From NCBI GenBank assembly GCA_029215795.1, contig JARDYH010000001.1, positions 9,666,001 to 9,730,000 of the forward strand: 64,000 nt of DNA. The letters are read 5' to 3'. Both the position numbers and the translations under genes were made by a program. The stretch's first letter is position 1. Every line of letters begins with the position of its first letter. The notes under the pieces are model-generated. The model was not told the origin of the DNA. It saw only the letters and a list, made by a program, of their open reading frames with translations, and searched no databases. Below are positions 43,537 to 53,377 of the stretch, piece by piece. The stretch is from Anniella stebbinsi (lineage: Eukaryota; Chordata; Lepidosauria; Squamata; Anniellidae).

Positions 43537-43890
43537 GATGCAAAAGCTCAGAGGGCGGCAACAAGGGAGAGGGCCTTCTCTGTGGTGGCCCCCCAATTAT
43601 GGAATGATCTCCCCGATGAGGCCCGCCTGGCGCCAATTTCAGCACCAGGTCAAAACTTTTATTTTCTCCCAGCCTTTTTAACAGCTTAAGTTGAGGTTTT
43701 AACTGACTTTGCAGCCAGGCTTAACAGTTTCAAATGTCAGCTGTTTTATGTTTATGGTTTTAAATTGTGTATATTGTCTTTTTAGTGCTCAATCTTTTAA
43801 TTTTTGTAAACTGCCCAGAGAGCTTCAGCTATGGGGCGGTATATAAATGGAATAAATAACAATAATAATAATAATAATAATAATATAAAT
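43537..43890 (+). mobile_element. L2-like LINE 3' copy, sense
   Basis: Starts in the C-terminal coding segment ('gagagggccttctctgtggt', 'ggccccccaattatggaatg'), then the 3' UTR, 'aactgcccagagagcttcag', 'ctatggggcggtatataaat', and an (AAT)n tail at 43858-43884. Frame broken by a deletion around 'gcgccaatttcagcaccagg'. Confidence 0.9.
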
Positions 43891-44039
43891 AATTATTATA
43901 ATTTAACTAGAAGTACAGTACATCTCACTATAGTGCAAAAGTCTATGACCAGGTGACCTCTGTGTTTATCTGTTCAGTCTGCTATTCCAGTACTAACTGG
44001 TGATGGGTGAGTGTTCCAGTTGTTCTTTTGCTTTAAACC

Positions 44040-44125
44040 AGATTTGGATTGGATAGCCCTTCTAACAGAGGACACCTTTAAATAGGGGGCAGTCCTCTGT
44101 AAAAGAACACATTGGGCCACCCTTA
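44040..44125 (-). repeat. hAT-type fragment of the 18198 family, antisense
   Basis: 'ggacacctttaaataggggg', 'cagtcctctgtaaaagaaca' and the terminus 'gggccaccctta', the inverse of taagggtggcc. Confidence 0.55.
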
Positions 44126-44854
44126 GAGAAGAAAGAAAATAAAATTAGACCTACCGTGTATTTAATATTTACTTCTATGAAGTTGTACGGAAAAAAGCCA
44201 CAACCAAGTCGTCAAACTTTGGAATCTGGGTGACAAATCTCCTTCTGTGCTGCACATGTTCATATTGCCTTTTACTGCTCTCCTTCTTCACCTCCACAGA
44301 GCACAGTCCTTCCAAGGCCCAGTTAGAAACATCCCCAGGTGACAGCTTCTAAGCATTTGCAGAGTATATATTGCATCAGTTCAGCTGTTTTTATACAGAC
44401 ACCGCTGTGATAGGCAGCATAAAATGTTAGATGCTGCAGGGACATTAGATGTGGCAGCTGGGCAGATAGCAGAAAGCAAAAACAACTACGCAATGGAACT
44501 TCTTTAAAATATAAGTTTAAGAGCTGTTTGTTTCTAACCTGCACTGTCTAGATCAACCTCCCCATAATTGTGTGCCCTCCAAATGCATCAGACTACAGCA
44601 CCCATAATTCCCAGCTACACAGGGCAGCCTTCCTTTGGTTGGGCATGCAGGATGCAGGAGAGCTTGCTGTGGCTTACTGCAGAGTTGCTTTTTATAGAGG
44701 AAGCACAGAAACACAGAATTTAGTATGCAGACTAAAGCCGGTTTAAAAGATGAGTACTTTTATACACGTTGTCAGAGAAGGCTATCTATCACTGTTTAAC
44801 TACAAGTACTCCCTAAAGCTGGGTGAGTGTAAGTGAATGATGAAGGCATGAGAT
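44126..44854. other. No gene recognised; family E half-copy
   Basis: Anonymous sequence. 44555-44630 ('caacctccccataattgtgt', 'cagactacagcacccataat') is a half-copy of the family E palindrome. Confidence 0.45.
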
Positions 44855-44973
44855 ATGTTTACTTCCTTCAGAGAGACAGCTACATGGCACCTGTTGCAGA
44901 GGAGGAGGAAGAAGGGAGAGGAAGGGGAGGGAGCAGGAAATAGGAACTGATCCACCTATAGGACATTCTGTAT

Positions 44974-44986
44974 CGCCCCCTAGTGT
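44974..44986 (-). promoter_or_regulatory. CTCF-like motif, left arm
   Basis: cgccccctagtgt is the reverse of acactagggggcg, which matches the CTCF core CCASYAGRKGGCR at 12 of 13 positions. Occupancy unknown. It lies in the left arm of the inverted repeat, pointing left. Confidence 0.35.
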
Positions 44987-45107
44987 CTGAAAGCATGTGG
45001 AGTGGTTCCTATTATCCAGCCTCCAACTGCCCTCCCTGTCTTTCTTCTTTGGTTCCAAAGAATGCCCTTTGCACCAGGTAAGATCTCAAAGCCGTTTGTT
45101 TTGTGTA

Positions 45108-45346
45108 TTTTATTTATGATTATATTTATATCCTGCGTTTCTCCCTCTTGCAAGGACCCCAAGTCAGATTACATGGTCCCCTTCCTCTTCACGTTATCCT
45201 CACAACAACCATGTGAGGTAAGATAGGCTGTGAGTCCGTGACTGGCCCAAAGTCACCCAGTGAGCTTCATGGCTGAGTGGGGACTAGAACCCGGATCTCC
45301 CAAGTTCCAGACCAACACTCTAACCACTAGGCCACACTGGCCTTGT
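45108..45346 (-). mobile_element. Sauria-type tRNA SINE, antisense
   Basis: Read in reverse: 'gccagtgtggcctagtggtt' head with an A-box-like region at 45325-45346, B-box-like 'gggttctagtccc' at about 45280-45292, 'agctcactgggtgactttg', 'cctcacatggttgttgtgag', then a diverged body to an A/T-rich 3' end near 45108. About full length, with an altered 3' third. Lies in the spacer of the large inverted repeat. Confidence 0.85.
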
Positions 45347-45658
45347 GGGGAAAACAAAGGGTAGGAAAAGAAGAGGTAGGCAACTTGAGGCTGGCACTTT
45401 GCTTTTCAGCCACCGAAAATATTATTTTTGTTGAAGTTTAATGTTTAAATTTTGGGGCTAATTAGAAAATCAGGAGGAGCTAGGTCGGGGCATAAGGGGT
45501 TCTGGCCCTGAATCTATTTCCCATGGGCCCCAGATCTGTCCCCCAGAGACTTAAGTATCCATTAGTGCCAGTGGATGGGTTCTTCCCCCACCCCCTTTTC
45601 TCGGCATATTGTCCTGCTTTCCTGTGTTGGAAAATATGACAACTCCGCATGCTTCCAG

Positions 45659-45671
45659 ACACTAGGGGGCG
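45659..45671 (+). promoter_or_regulatory. CTCF-like motif, right arm
   Basis: acactagggggcg matches CCASYAGRKGGCR at 12 of 13 positions. Mirror partner of 44974-44986, so the pair is divergently oriented about 0.7 kb apart. Confidence 0.35.
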
Positions 45672-46064
45672 ACAGAGAATGTCCTGTAGCTTGAGGAGTT
45701 CCTATTTCCTGTTCCCTCCTGCTTCCTCTTCCTTCTTCCTCCTTTAGCTTCTGCTACAAGCACCATGTGGTCTCTCCAGTTAGGAAGCAAGTTATCAACG
45801 GGGATTGCAGCTGAGGAGGGAACAAAAAGGCAATGGGGCCAGCAGGGCCTGCTCCAGTTGGACTGTTCCCACCCCACTGGGAGATGAGAAGGCAAGTAGG
45901 GCAATTCCAGGAGCCCTGCTAGAAGCTTCCCACCTTTCCCTGCCTCCTCCCTTTTTCATCACATGTCATGTCTTTATTTGATTGTAGGTATCAGACAGGG
46001 ACTATCTTCTTCACTGATTATAAGCTGCTCCTGGATTCTTTCTTTCTTTTTGGCTGGAGAGTAG

Positions 46065-46160
46065 TAAAGAGTTGCTTTAAAGGAAGCAACATCAACACTG
46101 AGCACGATGAACCAATGGACTGACTCAGTATAAAGCAGCTTCCTGTATCAGTATAAAGCA
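46065..46160 (+). mobile_element. tRNA-SINE 3' end with small duplication
   Basis: 'gatgaaccaatggactgact' and 'cagtataaagcagcttcctg' form the 3' end of the SINE type at 42094-42275. 'cagtataaagcag..tcctg' is repeated directly behind it. Confidence 0.6.
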
Positions 46161-46777
46161 GATTCCTGATGCCTTCGTATCAGGAATCTTCTGATCACAA
46201 CCCATGCAGAGACATGACAGACGTACCCAACGGGGGGCTAATTAGGAAGGAGGTAAGCCAGAACGAAACATCACGCAGAGAAACGGCGGGCAGCCTCTTC
46301 TGTGGAGTAGGCACTTTGGCATCTCAGGAGCCTTCGCTTGTTTAATTTGCTTGTCCCTGGCACAGAGTTTGGGGGATGACTGTCATTGGGATTGTGTAGC
46401 GTTAAATTTCCCACTACGCTTGACTAAGTGAGAGGAAGATCAAGAGTCGAAGGGCATTAACATAGGCACCTGATGGAAGCCGGCTGCAGGGAATTCTGGA
46501 TCTGGCCTCTGCAGCTGAGCCTGCAGGCTTAACCAAGAGGGAGGTTGATGAAAAAAGGATTGATTCATGCGCCGCTGTAGCTGCACGCCGTGTGCCATTG
46601 ATGAGAGGAGAGATTAATGAAGGAATGCAAGACGGGTGTGTAGGAGGCTGTTTGTCGTTAGACATGATTAAGAAATTAAAAGCAGAACGCGTTTTGCGGT
46701 GTGCACACATTAAGGCAAAGCAGAGAGCTTTGCAGTGGGAAATGCTGCTTCAGAGGAACTGGCACAAGAGGAAATGT
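46161..46777. other. No gene recognised; low-repeat stretch
   Basis: No repeat family or exon recognised. 46310-46690 looks unusually free of simple or interspersed repeats and is a candidate conserved non-coding segment; this is inference only. Confidence 0.35.
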
Positions 46778-47095
46778 AAGGGTGACCATATGGAAAGGAG
46801 GACTGGGCTCATGTATCTTTAACAGTTGCAGAGGAAAGGGAATCTCAGCAGGTGTCATTTGTAGGCATGCAGCACCTGGTGAAATTCCCTCTTCATCACA
46901 GCAGTTATAGCTGCAGGAGCCCAGCCCTCTTGACCAGATACAAAAGAGGGCAGGGTTCCTGCAGCTTTAACTGTGGTGATGAAGAGGGAATTCCACCAGG
47001 TGTTGCATGCATACAAATGACCCTGGCTGAAATTCCCTTTTCTATACAACTGTGAAAGATACAGGAGTTGTCCTCTTTTCCATATGGTCATCCTA
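46778..47095. mobile_element. hAT-type MITE, family C, with TSD
   Basis: 318-bp foldback element with termini aagggtgaccatatg and catatggtcatccta. Flanks are ggaaatgt (46770-46777) and ggacatgt (47096-47103), 7 of 8. Two internal inverted pairs: 'aatctcagcaggtgtcattt' against 'aatgaccctggctgaaattc', and 'ccctcttcatcaca' against 'tgtggtgatgaagaggg'. Non-coding. An exemplar of the family with 53726-54045. Confidence 0.9.
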
Positions 47096-47199
47096 GGACA
47101 TGTATGCATTTGGAACAGCCCCATGTAAGGATTGCAAGCCTGCCCAAGGAAGACCCCTTTTACAGAAGACTGATTAGCAGCTATTACCTTTGATTGCTA

Positions 47200-48195
47200 A
47201 GCCTCCATGTACAGAGGCAGCACACTTTGGAATACCATCTAGCACCTTCATGCTGGGGCCGGCGTCAAGGGTAGGCATGGTCCATTCCCTGCCAAGGACC
47301 CAAACACCAGCAGGGACCCATTGTCAAGAGCCAACTGGAGTTGTTCCTCCTCTTCACCATTACATCCCACTTGTTCACCTGCCTCTTGCTCTGGCCCAGC
47401 CGACGGTGGTGGTGAGAAGGAGCAGCAGCAGATGCCACAGCCTCCTTGCTCCCTGGCTCCCTCTGCCTGTCAAGGAAGCAAGGGGTAGCAATGATGAGAA
47501 AGAGGACGAAGCTGCCAACAATGGGAGTGAGAAGATAGGTCCTTTGAGGCCCAAGGGCACCCACATCCCTGGACCTCACACACCTGCCCTGCATGTGAAT
47601 TTCCCAGAGTTATCTGCCTGGTTGCTGTTTTTAATTCCCTCCACTCTGCCTCTTCCCAGTTCTGATGGTGGTGCTGCAGAACAAGTCCGGTGTCCATGGA
47701 CTCAGCAAAGCTGTGAACTACCAATGGCACGGAGGATGCTGAGGATGGGGTGAGGGAGGTGGCAGAGATGTGGCAGGTTGGGGTGCCCTTCTTCTTCTGT
47801 AGTTGTGAGGCGCACTGCAACGGATGTCGTAGAGCTGTAGAAAGTCAGACAAGAGCCAGTTGTGGGTGGCAAGCCCCGTGGTAAAGTTGTGGGCCGTTTC
47901 CCACTTGGGCCATTCATGCTCTGCCTTCCCACCTCCAGCTCTCACCCGGAACATGGAGTTGTAGGGGGTGGACAGGTCCTTGGTGCAACTGATGACCATG
48001 CTGAGCATGCCATCACCACCTTGGCCTCCCCCTTGGAGGTCCTCATCACATCCCCCCTTCCTTAAGAGCGCAGAGGCTGTTTCTGGCCATTTCTGAGAGG
48101 AACACATCCTAGGCAAGATCTTTGACTCTTGAGAGGGGTGTGTTCCTTGCCTGCTCCTCCATTCTCCTGGACTTTCCTGGGCTGTGGGATGTGTG
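47200..48195. other. Unassigned low-AT segment with opposing open frames
   Basis: Open frames of up to 187 codons (plus, 47190-47753) and 132 codons (minus, 47718-48116) overlap. The minus frame contains a non-repetitive peptide (LSMVISCTKDLSTPYNSMF, HNWLLSDFLQLYDIRCSA) that reads protein-like, but I do not recognise a family. No initiator context, splice pattern or continuation supports an exon. It could be a decayed gene or transposon piece. Confidence 0.3.
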
Positions 48196-48520
48196 TAACA
48201 TGTTTTCCCCTTGGGGTATTTGAACCAGTGGCCCTGGGAACATGTGTGTATTCATTGGTGTGTCTCTGCAGCTGTACTGACACCCCTTTTTCAATAAACA
48301 GTGGCTACCAGGAAGGGGATCCCTTTTGGGGATTCGAACCAGTGACCTCCTGAGTCTGTTTGTGGCTGGTTTGCAGACTACGCCACAGAGATGCCTCATT
48401 GCTGCTGGCCGGCACTCAGTTTTATGTCTCTTTTCCATTGGGAGTTGTGGAGAAGGGAGGAAAACATGCTTTGCCTATGGGGAAATTCTGACCCATGATC
48501 TCCTGAATGTGTTTGTCATC
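48196..48520 (-). repeat. Repeated tRNA-like (B-box) units, SINE-like
   Basis: Three similar units in reverse orientation end in ggttcaaatacccc (about 48217), ggttcgaatcccc (48329-48340) and a degenerate gggtcagaatttcccc (about 48480). The middle one has an A-box-like tggcgtagtctgc (48363-48375) and an exact ggttcgaatcc B box. The T stem does not pair, so it is not a functional tRNA gene. Confidence 0.5.
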
Positions 48521-48606
48521 ATTGTGTTAATGGTGTCACAAGACTTCCTTGGCTGCATCTGTAGTGACTGTCTAATTCTCTACGTGTCTTGCATGTTGGG
48601 TGTGCG

Positions 48607-48940
48607 AACATAAGAATATAAGAAGGGCCATGCTTGATCAGACCAAGGATCCATCTAGTTAACACAGTGGCCAACCAGCTGTTGACCAGGGACCACAAGC
48701 AGAACGCAATGCATCAGCAGTTTCCCACTCATGTTCCCCAGCAACTGGGGCATATAGGCTTCCTGTCTCTGCTACTGGAAGTAGCATAGAGCCATCAGGA
48801 CTAGTATCCATCGATAGCTTTCTCCTCCAGGAATTTATCCAACCTCCTTTTAAAGCCATCCAAGTTGGTGACCATCATCACATCTTGTGGTAGCGAATTC
48901 CACAGTTTAACAACGCGCTGTGTGGTGATGTGATGGATAC
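48607..48940 (-). mobile_element. CR1-type LINE 3' end with coding remnant
   Basis: Antisense copy of the 6322 family, starting 'aacataagaatataagaagg' and 'gatcagaccaaggatccatc'. Its upstream part still reads VVKLWNSLPQDVMMVTNLDG and FKRRLDKFLEEKAIDGY on the minus strand (48801-48925), the C-terminus of a CR1-type RT protein. Sequence beyond 48940 in the same 148-codon frame is unrelated. Confidence 0.85.
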
Positions 48941-50321
48941 AGGCCTGGCCCATGCTGTTTTCATGTGATGAGATTTCCAGGAATGCTGAGGTGTGTCTGT
49001 CATTTTTACACCTTTTTTCTTGGTGGCATTTCCTGGGTGTCTGTTTTTCTCCTCCACTCCTGAGCTGAACGTATGTTGGATGCAGCAGCTGTTCTGACAG
49101 ATTCATGGTGGTGTATCTCTGGTTCTGGCAAACTGTGAGTTTCAGCTTGCTCTGCCAATAAGATTTGAGATGGAATTTGTTTCTGTTTCTCTCTCTCTCA
49201 AAGTGTTGTTGCATCGCCTTATTAACTCCTGACCTGAAATGTTGCAATGCTTAAATTAAAAGCTGCACAGAGAAATACAAGGAATGTAACATCTGGATGG
49301 CCAATTCCATGGCATTAATTCAGAGATGAATGAAATACTTTGGAACAAAATGTCATGTGACCAGTGGTTTCCTTCTCCCCGCAATGCAGTTTCTGTGACT
49401 GCCTGGCATCTTTATGAGGAACCCTTGAACCCTGACTAATTAGCTGCAGTATTAAGTGTTAACGACTATTAGTTTCCATCCACCGGTAATGGTTCATCTT
49501 CCACCATTGGCTTTAATTATTCTGTTGTGGCTAACTGACTTGCAAATCGTTAAAGGATTCTGTTGTTGCAAAATATAACATACAAAGGAAGGGGTTGATT
49601 AAAAGGCTAGTCCTACTGTTGGCTTATCACTAAAAAGAACTTATTTCAAATCAAGTCACGGACCCTGTTTTACTGTAAGTCATATCCCCTGCAAGCTTTC
49701 TCTCTCTCTCTCTCTCTCTCTGTTTTTAAAAATGTTCTCCAAATAAGTTGAACCTGTTGTCCAAAGGACCTTGCTAGCTGTTAGTTATGCACAAAAACCT
49801 CCCTTCTTTTTTCATTTGCAAATCTGAAATCTGCAAATTGAAAAATCCTCAACTTGTTTTTTACAGCCGTAGGAAAGTTTGACGGTCCAACATGCAATGT
49901 GTTTGCACGCAACACTTTCTCAATGACTTCTTTCGCAGCAGCTGCGCAGATGGCGGCATCTCCTTTTGAGAAATGAATTTCCAAAGTTGGCTTGGTGACA
50001 GGCATCAATAAAATTAGGACCATCATCCAATCAAAGACCCCTTAGTTGATTAATAATATGAGGATTTCTGCAGATTAACTAGCCAGTTGAAAACTGCATA
50101 AATGTGTATATGAGAATAAAGCACAATAGCACTGAAGGGGAAAAAAATTATTTTCTTTGGATTTTCATGATGATATATCTTGTAGCAAGCATTGTTTTAG
50201 AAATGGCATTGCCTCCTCTATGTGTGAAAAAAGGGATGATGCATCTTCTATACGGTGTGAGCTAATCTGCAGTTCTTTATAGGTACTTATATTATGGATA
50301 CATATCTTTAAATATATACAT
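48941..50321. other. No gene recognised
   Basis: Anonymous sequence with a (TC)n run at 49700-49721. 49425-49560 is homeodomain-core-rich (taat/atta words) and free of repeats, but nothing firm can be said. Confidence 0.4.
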
Positions 50322-50602
50322 TTAAACATCAGCATCTTGATTAACTGGAGCCCAGTTTTACTTGATCAAGAGTTACTTTTCTAATGGATTAAAATAGCCT
50401 TCCCCAATCTGGTGGCTGACAGATGTTTTAGACTACAATTCCCATGAGTTCCAGCCAGCCTTGCCAATGGTCAGGGGTAGTGGAATTGTAGGCCAAAACA
50501 TCTGGCAGCCACCAGGTTGGGGAAGGCTAATTTAATCCAGTAGAGAAGAAACTTTTGTTCAAGTAAAAATTGGCTCCAGTTAATCAAAATGTTGATATTT
50601 AA
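50322..50602. mobile_element. Extended 281-bp palindrome around a family E MITE
   Basis: The inner part (50399-50527) is a family E MITE (tagccttccccaatctggtg ... caccaggttggggaaggcta). Beyond it the inverted repeat continues for about 75 bp on each side ('gattaactggagccc' against 'ggctccagttaatc'; 'atggattaaaatagcc' against 'ggctaatttaatccag') in sequence not found in the other copies. Either a longer foldback element or a locally generated inverted duplication. Confidence 0.8.
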
Positions 50603-50789
50603 CTATCTGGAGGGATATTGTGTTGTAGCCCTGGCCATGGTGACACATCCTTTAGCTGCATTGTGTCTGGCATGTGCCGCACAATGCATTAACAAGAGCT
50701 GTGTATCCGGAGCATATCTCACCGTTGCTGAAATTTGGCCTGAGGAAAAGGAAGTTGTAGCAGTAGCCATGTCTCTTGAGTCCTTAAGA

Positions 50790-51125
50790 ATTGTCAAAGG
50801 AGAAGGCCTTTTCAGTGATGGCCCCTCAAATATGGAATGATCTCCCTGATGAGGCCCACCTAGCTCCAACATTGTTATCTTTTGGTGTCAGGTCAAGACT
50901 TCTCTCTTTTCCCAGGCATTTAACAGCATATGTTGTGTTTTTTAAGTGATCCCAGAATAGTTGTTTTAAATGGATATCTTCTTGGTATGTAATCTGTTTT
51001 TATGTTTTTAAATTTTGTATATCAGTTTTTAATGTTCAATGTTTTAATCTTTGTAAACTGCTCAGAAAGCTTCGGCTATGGGGCGGTATATAAATGCAAT
51101 AATTAATAATAGTAATAATAATACC
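50790..51125 (+). mobile_element. L2-like LINE 3' copy, sense
   Basis: C-terminal coding remnant ('gaaggccttttcagtgatgg', 'tatggaatgatctccctgat'), 3' UTR, 'actgctcagaaagcttcggc', 'tatggggcggtatataaatg' and an (AAT)-rich tail. Frame broken. Confidence 0.88.
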
Positions 51126-51757
51126 CCAAAGTATCTGTTTAATAAATTAATTCATTTAATAGTTCATCTTTTCTCTAGCGTTGGTGTCCATCTCACATCC
51201 AAGTCTACCAGGCTACTAGGAGGTTTAGAAGTATTCTAAGATAAATGTTGCCTTACTGAATTTGATTTTTAACTGTTTCCAGTTCTTGAATAATCTCTAC
51301 AGCAGTGTTTGGTTGCTTTTTGCTCCTGTGTTAAAATATTAACACTTTACTGTTTATTAAAATTTAAAACCACCCTCACAGAAGAATAAAGCGTTAAAAT
51401 ATTAACACAGTAGTAAAAGGAAACTGGAAAGAGCAGTAAATGTTATTCAAGCACCAAAGACAATTTAAATGGTGAATTTATTAGTGCATCCTCATTGTTG
51501 GCCACCTTGAGTTCTCCAGAGGAAAAGCAGGGGGTATAAATGTTTTATCTAAATAGATAATGAATATCCAAATTGCAATCTGGTATTAGTTCTGTCCTCT
51601 AGCACAATCTGTACCATAGTCTCTCAAAATCAGAAAAGAAACTCGGTAATACGTTCAAATTCTTGTTGGGTTTTTTTTGTTTTTTGTTTTTGAGAATCTT
51701 GTTACTTGGCAAACTCCTGTTAAAAGAGACTTGGGACATGAGGAGCAAAAAGAATCA
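51126..51757. other. No gene recognised; possible L2 terminus
   Basis: Anonymous sequence. 51490-51560 ('gccaccttgagttctccaga', 'gcagggggtataaatg') resembles a LINE/SINE 3' end of another subfamily. Confidence 0.4.
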
Positions 51758-51852
51758 GGCTGCAGTCCTGTACCCATTTACCTGGGAGCAAGCCCCATTG
51801 AACTCAGTGGGACTTACTTCTGAGCAGACATATTTAGGATTGCACTATAAGG
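51758..51852. mobile_element. Short palindromic MITE, family D
   Basis: Clearest copy: 'ggctgcagtcctgtaccc', 'ttacctgggagcaagcccc' and 'attgaactcagtgggactta', then 'cttctgagcagaca' and 'taggattgca'. The two halves are inverted versions of each other. TSD not readable. Confidence 0.7.
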
Positions 51853-52010
51853 CATGGATAATGGGAGTTTAGCGGGGTGGCCAGTGGGCAGGATCTCATT
51901 AAATCTAACCCTCTATGTATTTGGTAAATGTAGGGGGGAAATCATTTGAACACCCCTTCGGTTACGTGGTTAACCTTGAAAGGTAAAGAGTGGTCAAAGC
52001 TCTGAAAATT

Positions 52011-52125
52011 CTGTAAATCCAGGGAATACTCTTGGCATGGGAGCTTGCCATGCAGAAGGTGTGAAAACTAGCACCTGTGAACTAGCTGACCTTTCTGTTC
52101 AATAGGAACTGCAGAGCTACACCTG
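52011..52125 (+). repeat. Left copy of a ~115-bp direct repeat
   Basis: Contains 'agcacctgtgaactagctga' and 'cctttctgttcaataggaac', repeated at 53361-53480 with a 1.35-kb offset. Identity is highest over the last 60 bp. Flanks a family A MITE. Confidence 0.8.
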
Positions 52126-52333
52126 AGGGATTTGTTAAGACTAGCAGAATGTCTCTGCATAGGTGTGCGGATTCTGCACCTCCACATTGTTGTAGGCACC
52201 ATTGTAGGAGGTCTTCAGGGTTTTCTCTGCAGAGTTGCATTGCTTTGAGCTATCCTCAACTCCATTCATTGGTGATTGCTTTCTTGTTAAGGCAAGTGAC
52301 TCGAGTCTACAGCTGGAATTCAGCAAACTCTCT

Positions 52334-52867
52334 GGCTGTTTTTGGACAACACATTAGTCAATGGTGGGATGAGTAGCCAACTCACATTTGGTTATTTTGT
52401 GGGTACTATTCCTACACAACTGTGGGTGGTTGGGGCTGGCGTTGAGTGGACTAATAGTCAACCCAGCATTTGACTGACACAGCCTCCGTCCCTCTCCCCA
52501 CCCTCCCTCCTCCCTCAGTCCTCCCAGTTCTATCCCAGCAGCCTCTGCAGTTTGCACCAGTTGTTGCAGAGTGGCAGCCACCGCTTTGGTCGCTCTTACC
52601 GCTTGCCTCTATGGGCTTGTGTTTTAACCCACTCACCACACGCCATTAACACGGTCACCTCTCCACACAACACTTTAAACAACTGGCTTCGAGCTAAACA
52701 ACTTGCAAGCCAATTGTTTCTCTCCGTTGCTTATTTGGGCAGAATAGTATACTGTCAGTAGTTTGTGAGCGGCGTGTTACCCTCCACACAACACAATACG
52801 CAACACAACTGACGATTGTCGTCCCCCCCCCCCCCCCCAGTTGCTAATGTGTTGTCCGAATGCAGCC
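52334..52867. mobile_element. Foldback MITE, family A, long form, with TSD
   Basis: 534-bp member with ends ggctgtttttggacaacac and gtgttgtccgaatgcagcc, flanked by tct (52331-52333 and 52868-52870). It has about 300 bp more interior than the other three copies, including a 16-bp C run near 52823. It may be closer to the parental element. No transposase frame. Confidence 0.8.
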
Positions 52868-53272
52868 TCTGATTAATTTATCTGAGGAGGTCTTTCCGTC
52901 GCTGACTGGCCTTGAGACTGTGGCTTAAGACCCTAATGATTTGGGGGAGGGAAGGAGAAAACATACTTCTTAAATGAAAAACATAACTCTAGGGCTTGTG
53001 CAGCAGTTTTCGATTAGGTTAAGAAAGGCAAAGCGTAAAACTTTAAGAATACCATTGAGTGAATTATTGTTGACAGCTTCAGGTATGGCCATACTGCTTG
53101 TAGGTGGCCCGTCAATGGCACAACAGCCTGATGTCACTTCAGCCCTTTCCACACCAGGCTTTTTGCCTGGGATGCCCCCCCCCCCCCCCGGCTGCTCCCT
53201 GTGTGCCAATGGTGTGTATTAGGTACTTCTGGGATCACCCTCCCTCTACATTCCTACGGCGTAGAAAGGGCC

Positions 53273-53377
53273 TTCTAGAGTTCTGTAAGTTCTCTGCAGC
53301 TAGGAAGTTCTAGAGTTCTGTAAGTTCTCTATAACCAGGAAGTTCTAGAATTCTGCAAGTTTTCTATAACCAGGAAG
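53273..53377 (+). repeat. Three 35-bp tandem repeats
   Basis: Units 53273-53307, 53308-53342 and 53343-53377, each beginning ttctagag/ttctagaa and ending aggaag. Units 2 and 3 share 'ctataaccaggaag'. They run into the right copy of the 1.35-kb direct repeat. Confidence 0.95.

Larger units (their letters stand above)
44855..45795. mobile_element. Large inverted-repeat element, ~0.94 kb
   Basis: Left arm about 44855-45006 and right arm about 45641-45795 are complementary over roughly 140-150 bp with small gaps. Examples: 'caggaaataggaact' against 'agttcctatttcctg', 'aggacattctgtatcgccc' against 'gggcgacagagaatgtcct', and 'gctacatggcacctgttgca' against the inverse near 45748-45770. The spacer is about 630 bp and contains an antisense Sauria SINE. 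No coding capacity. It could be a foldback transposon or two opposed copies of one repeat. Confidence 0.75.

Noticed and set aside
47190..47753. 187-codon plus-strand open frame as a gene
   Set aside because: No recognised domain, overlapped by frames on the other strand, no supporting splice or promoter context.
48329..48400. tRNA gene on the minus strand
   Set aside because: The B box is perfect but the T stem and acceptor stem do not pair; better explained as a tRNA-derived repeat.
49781..50026. 81-codon minus-strand frame as an exon
   Set aside because: No domain or conserved context recognised.
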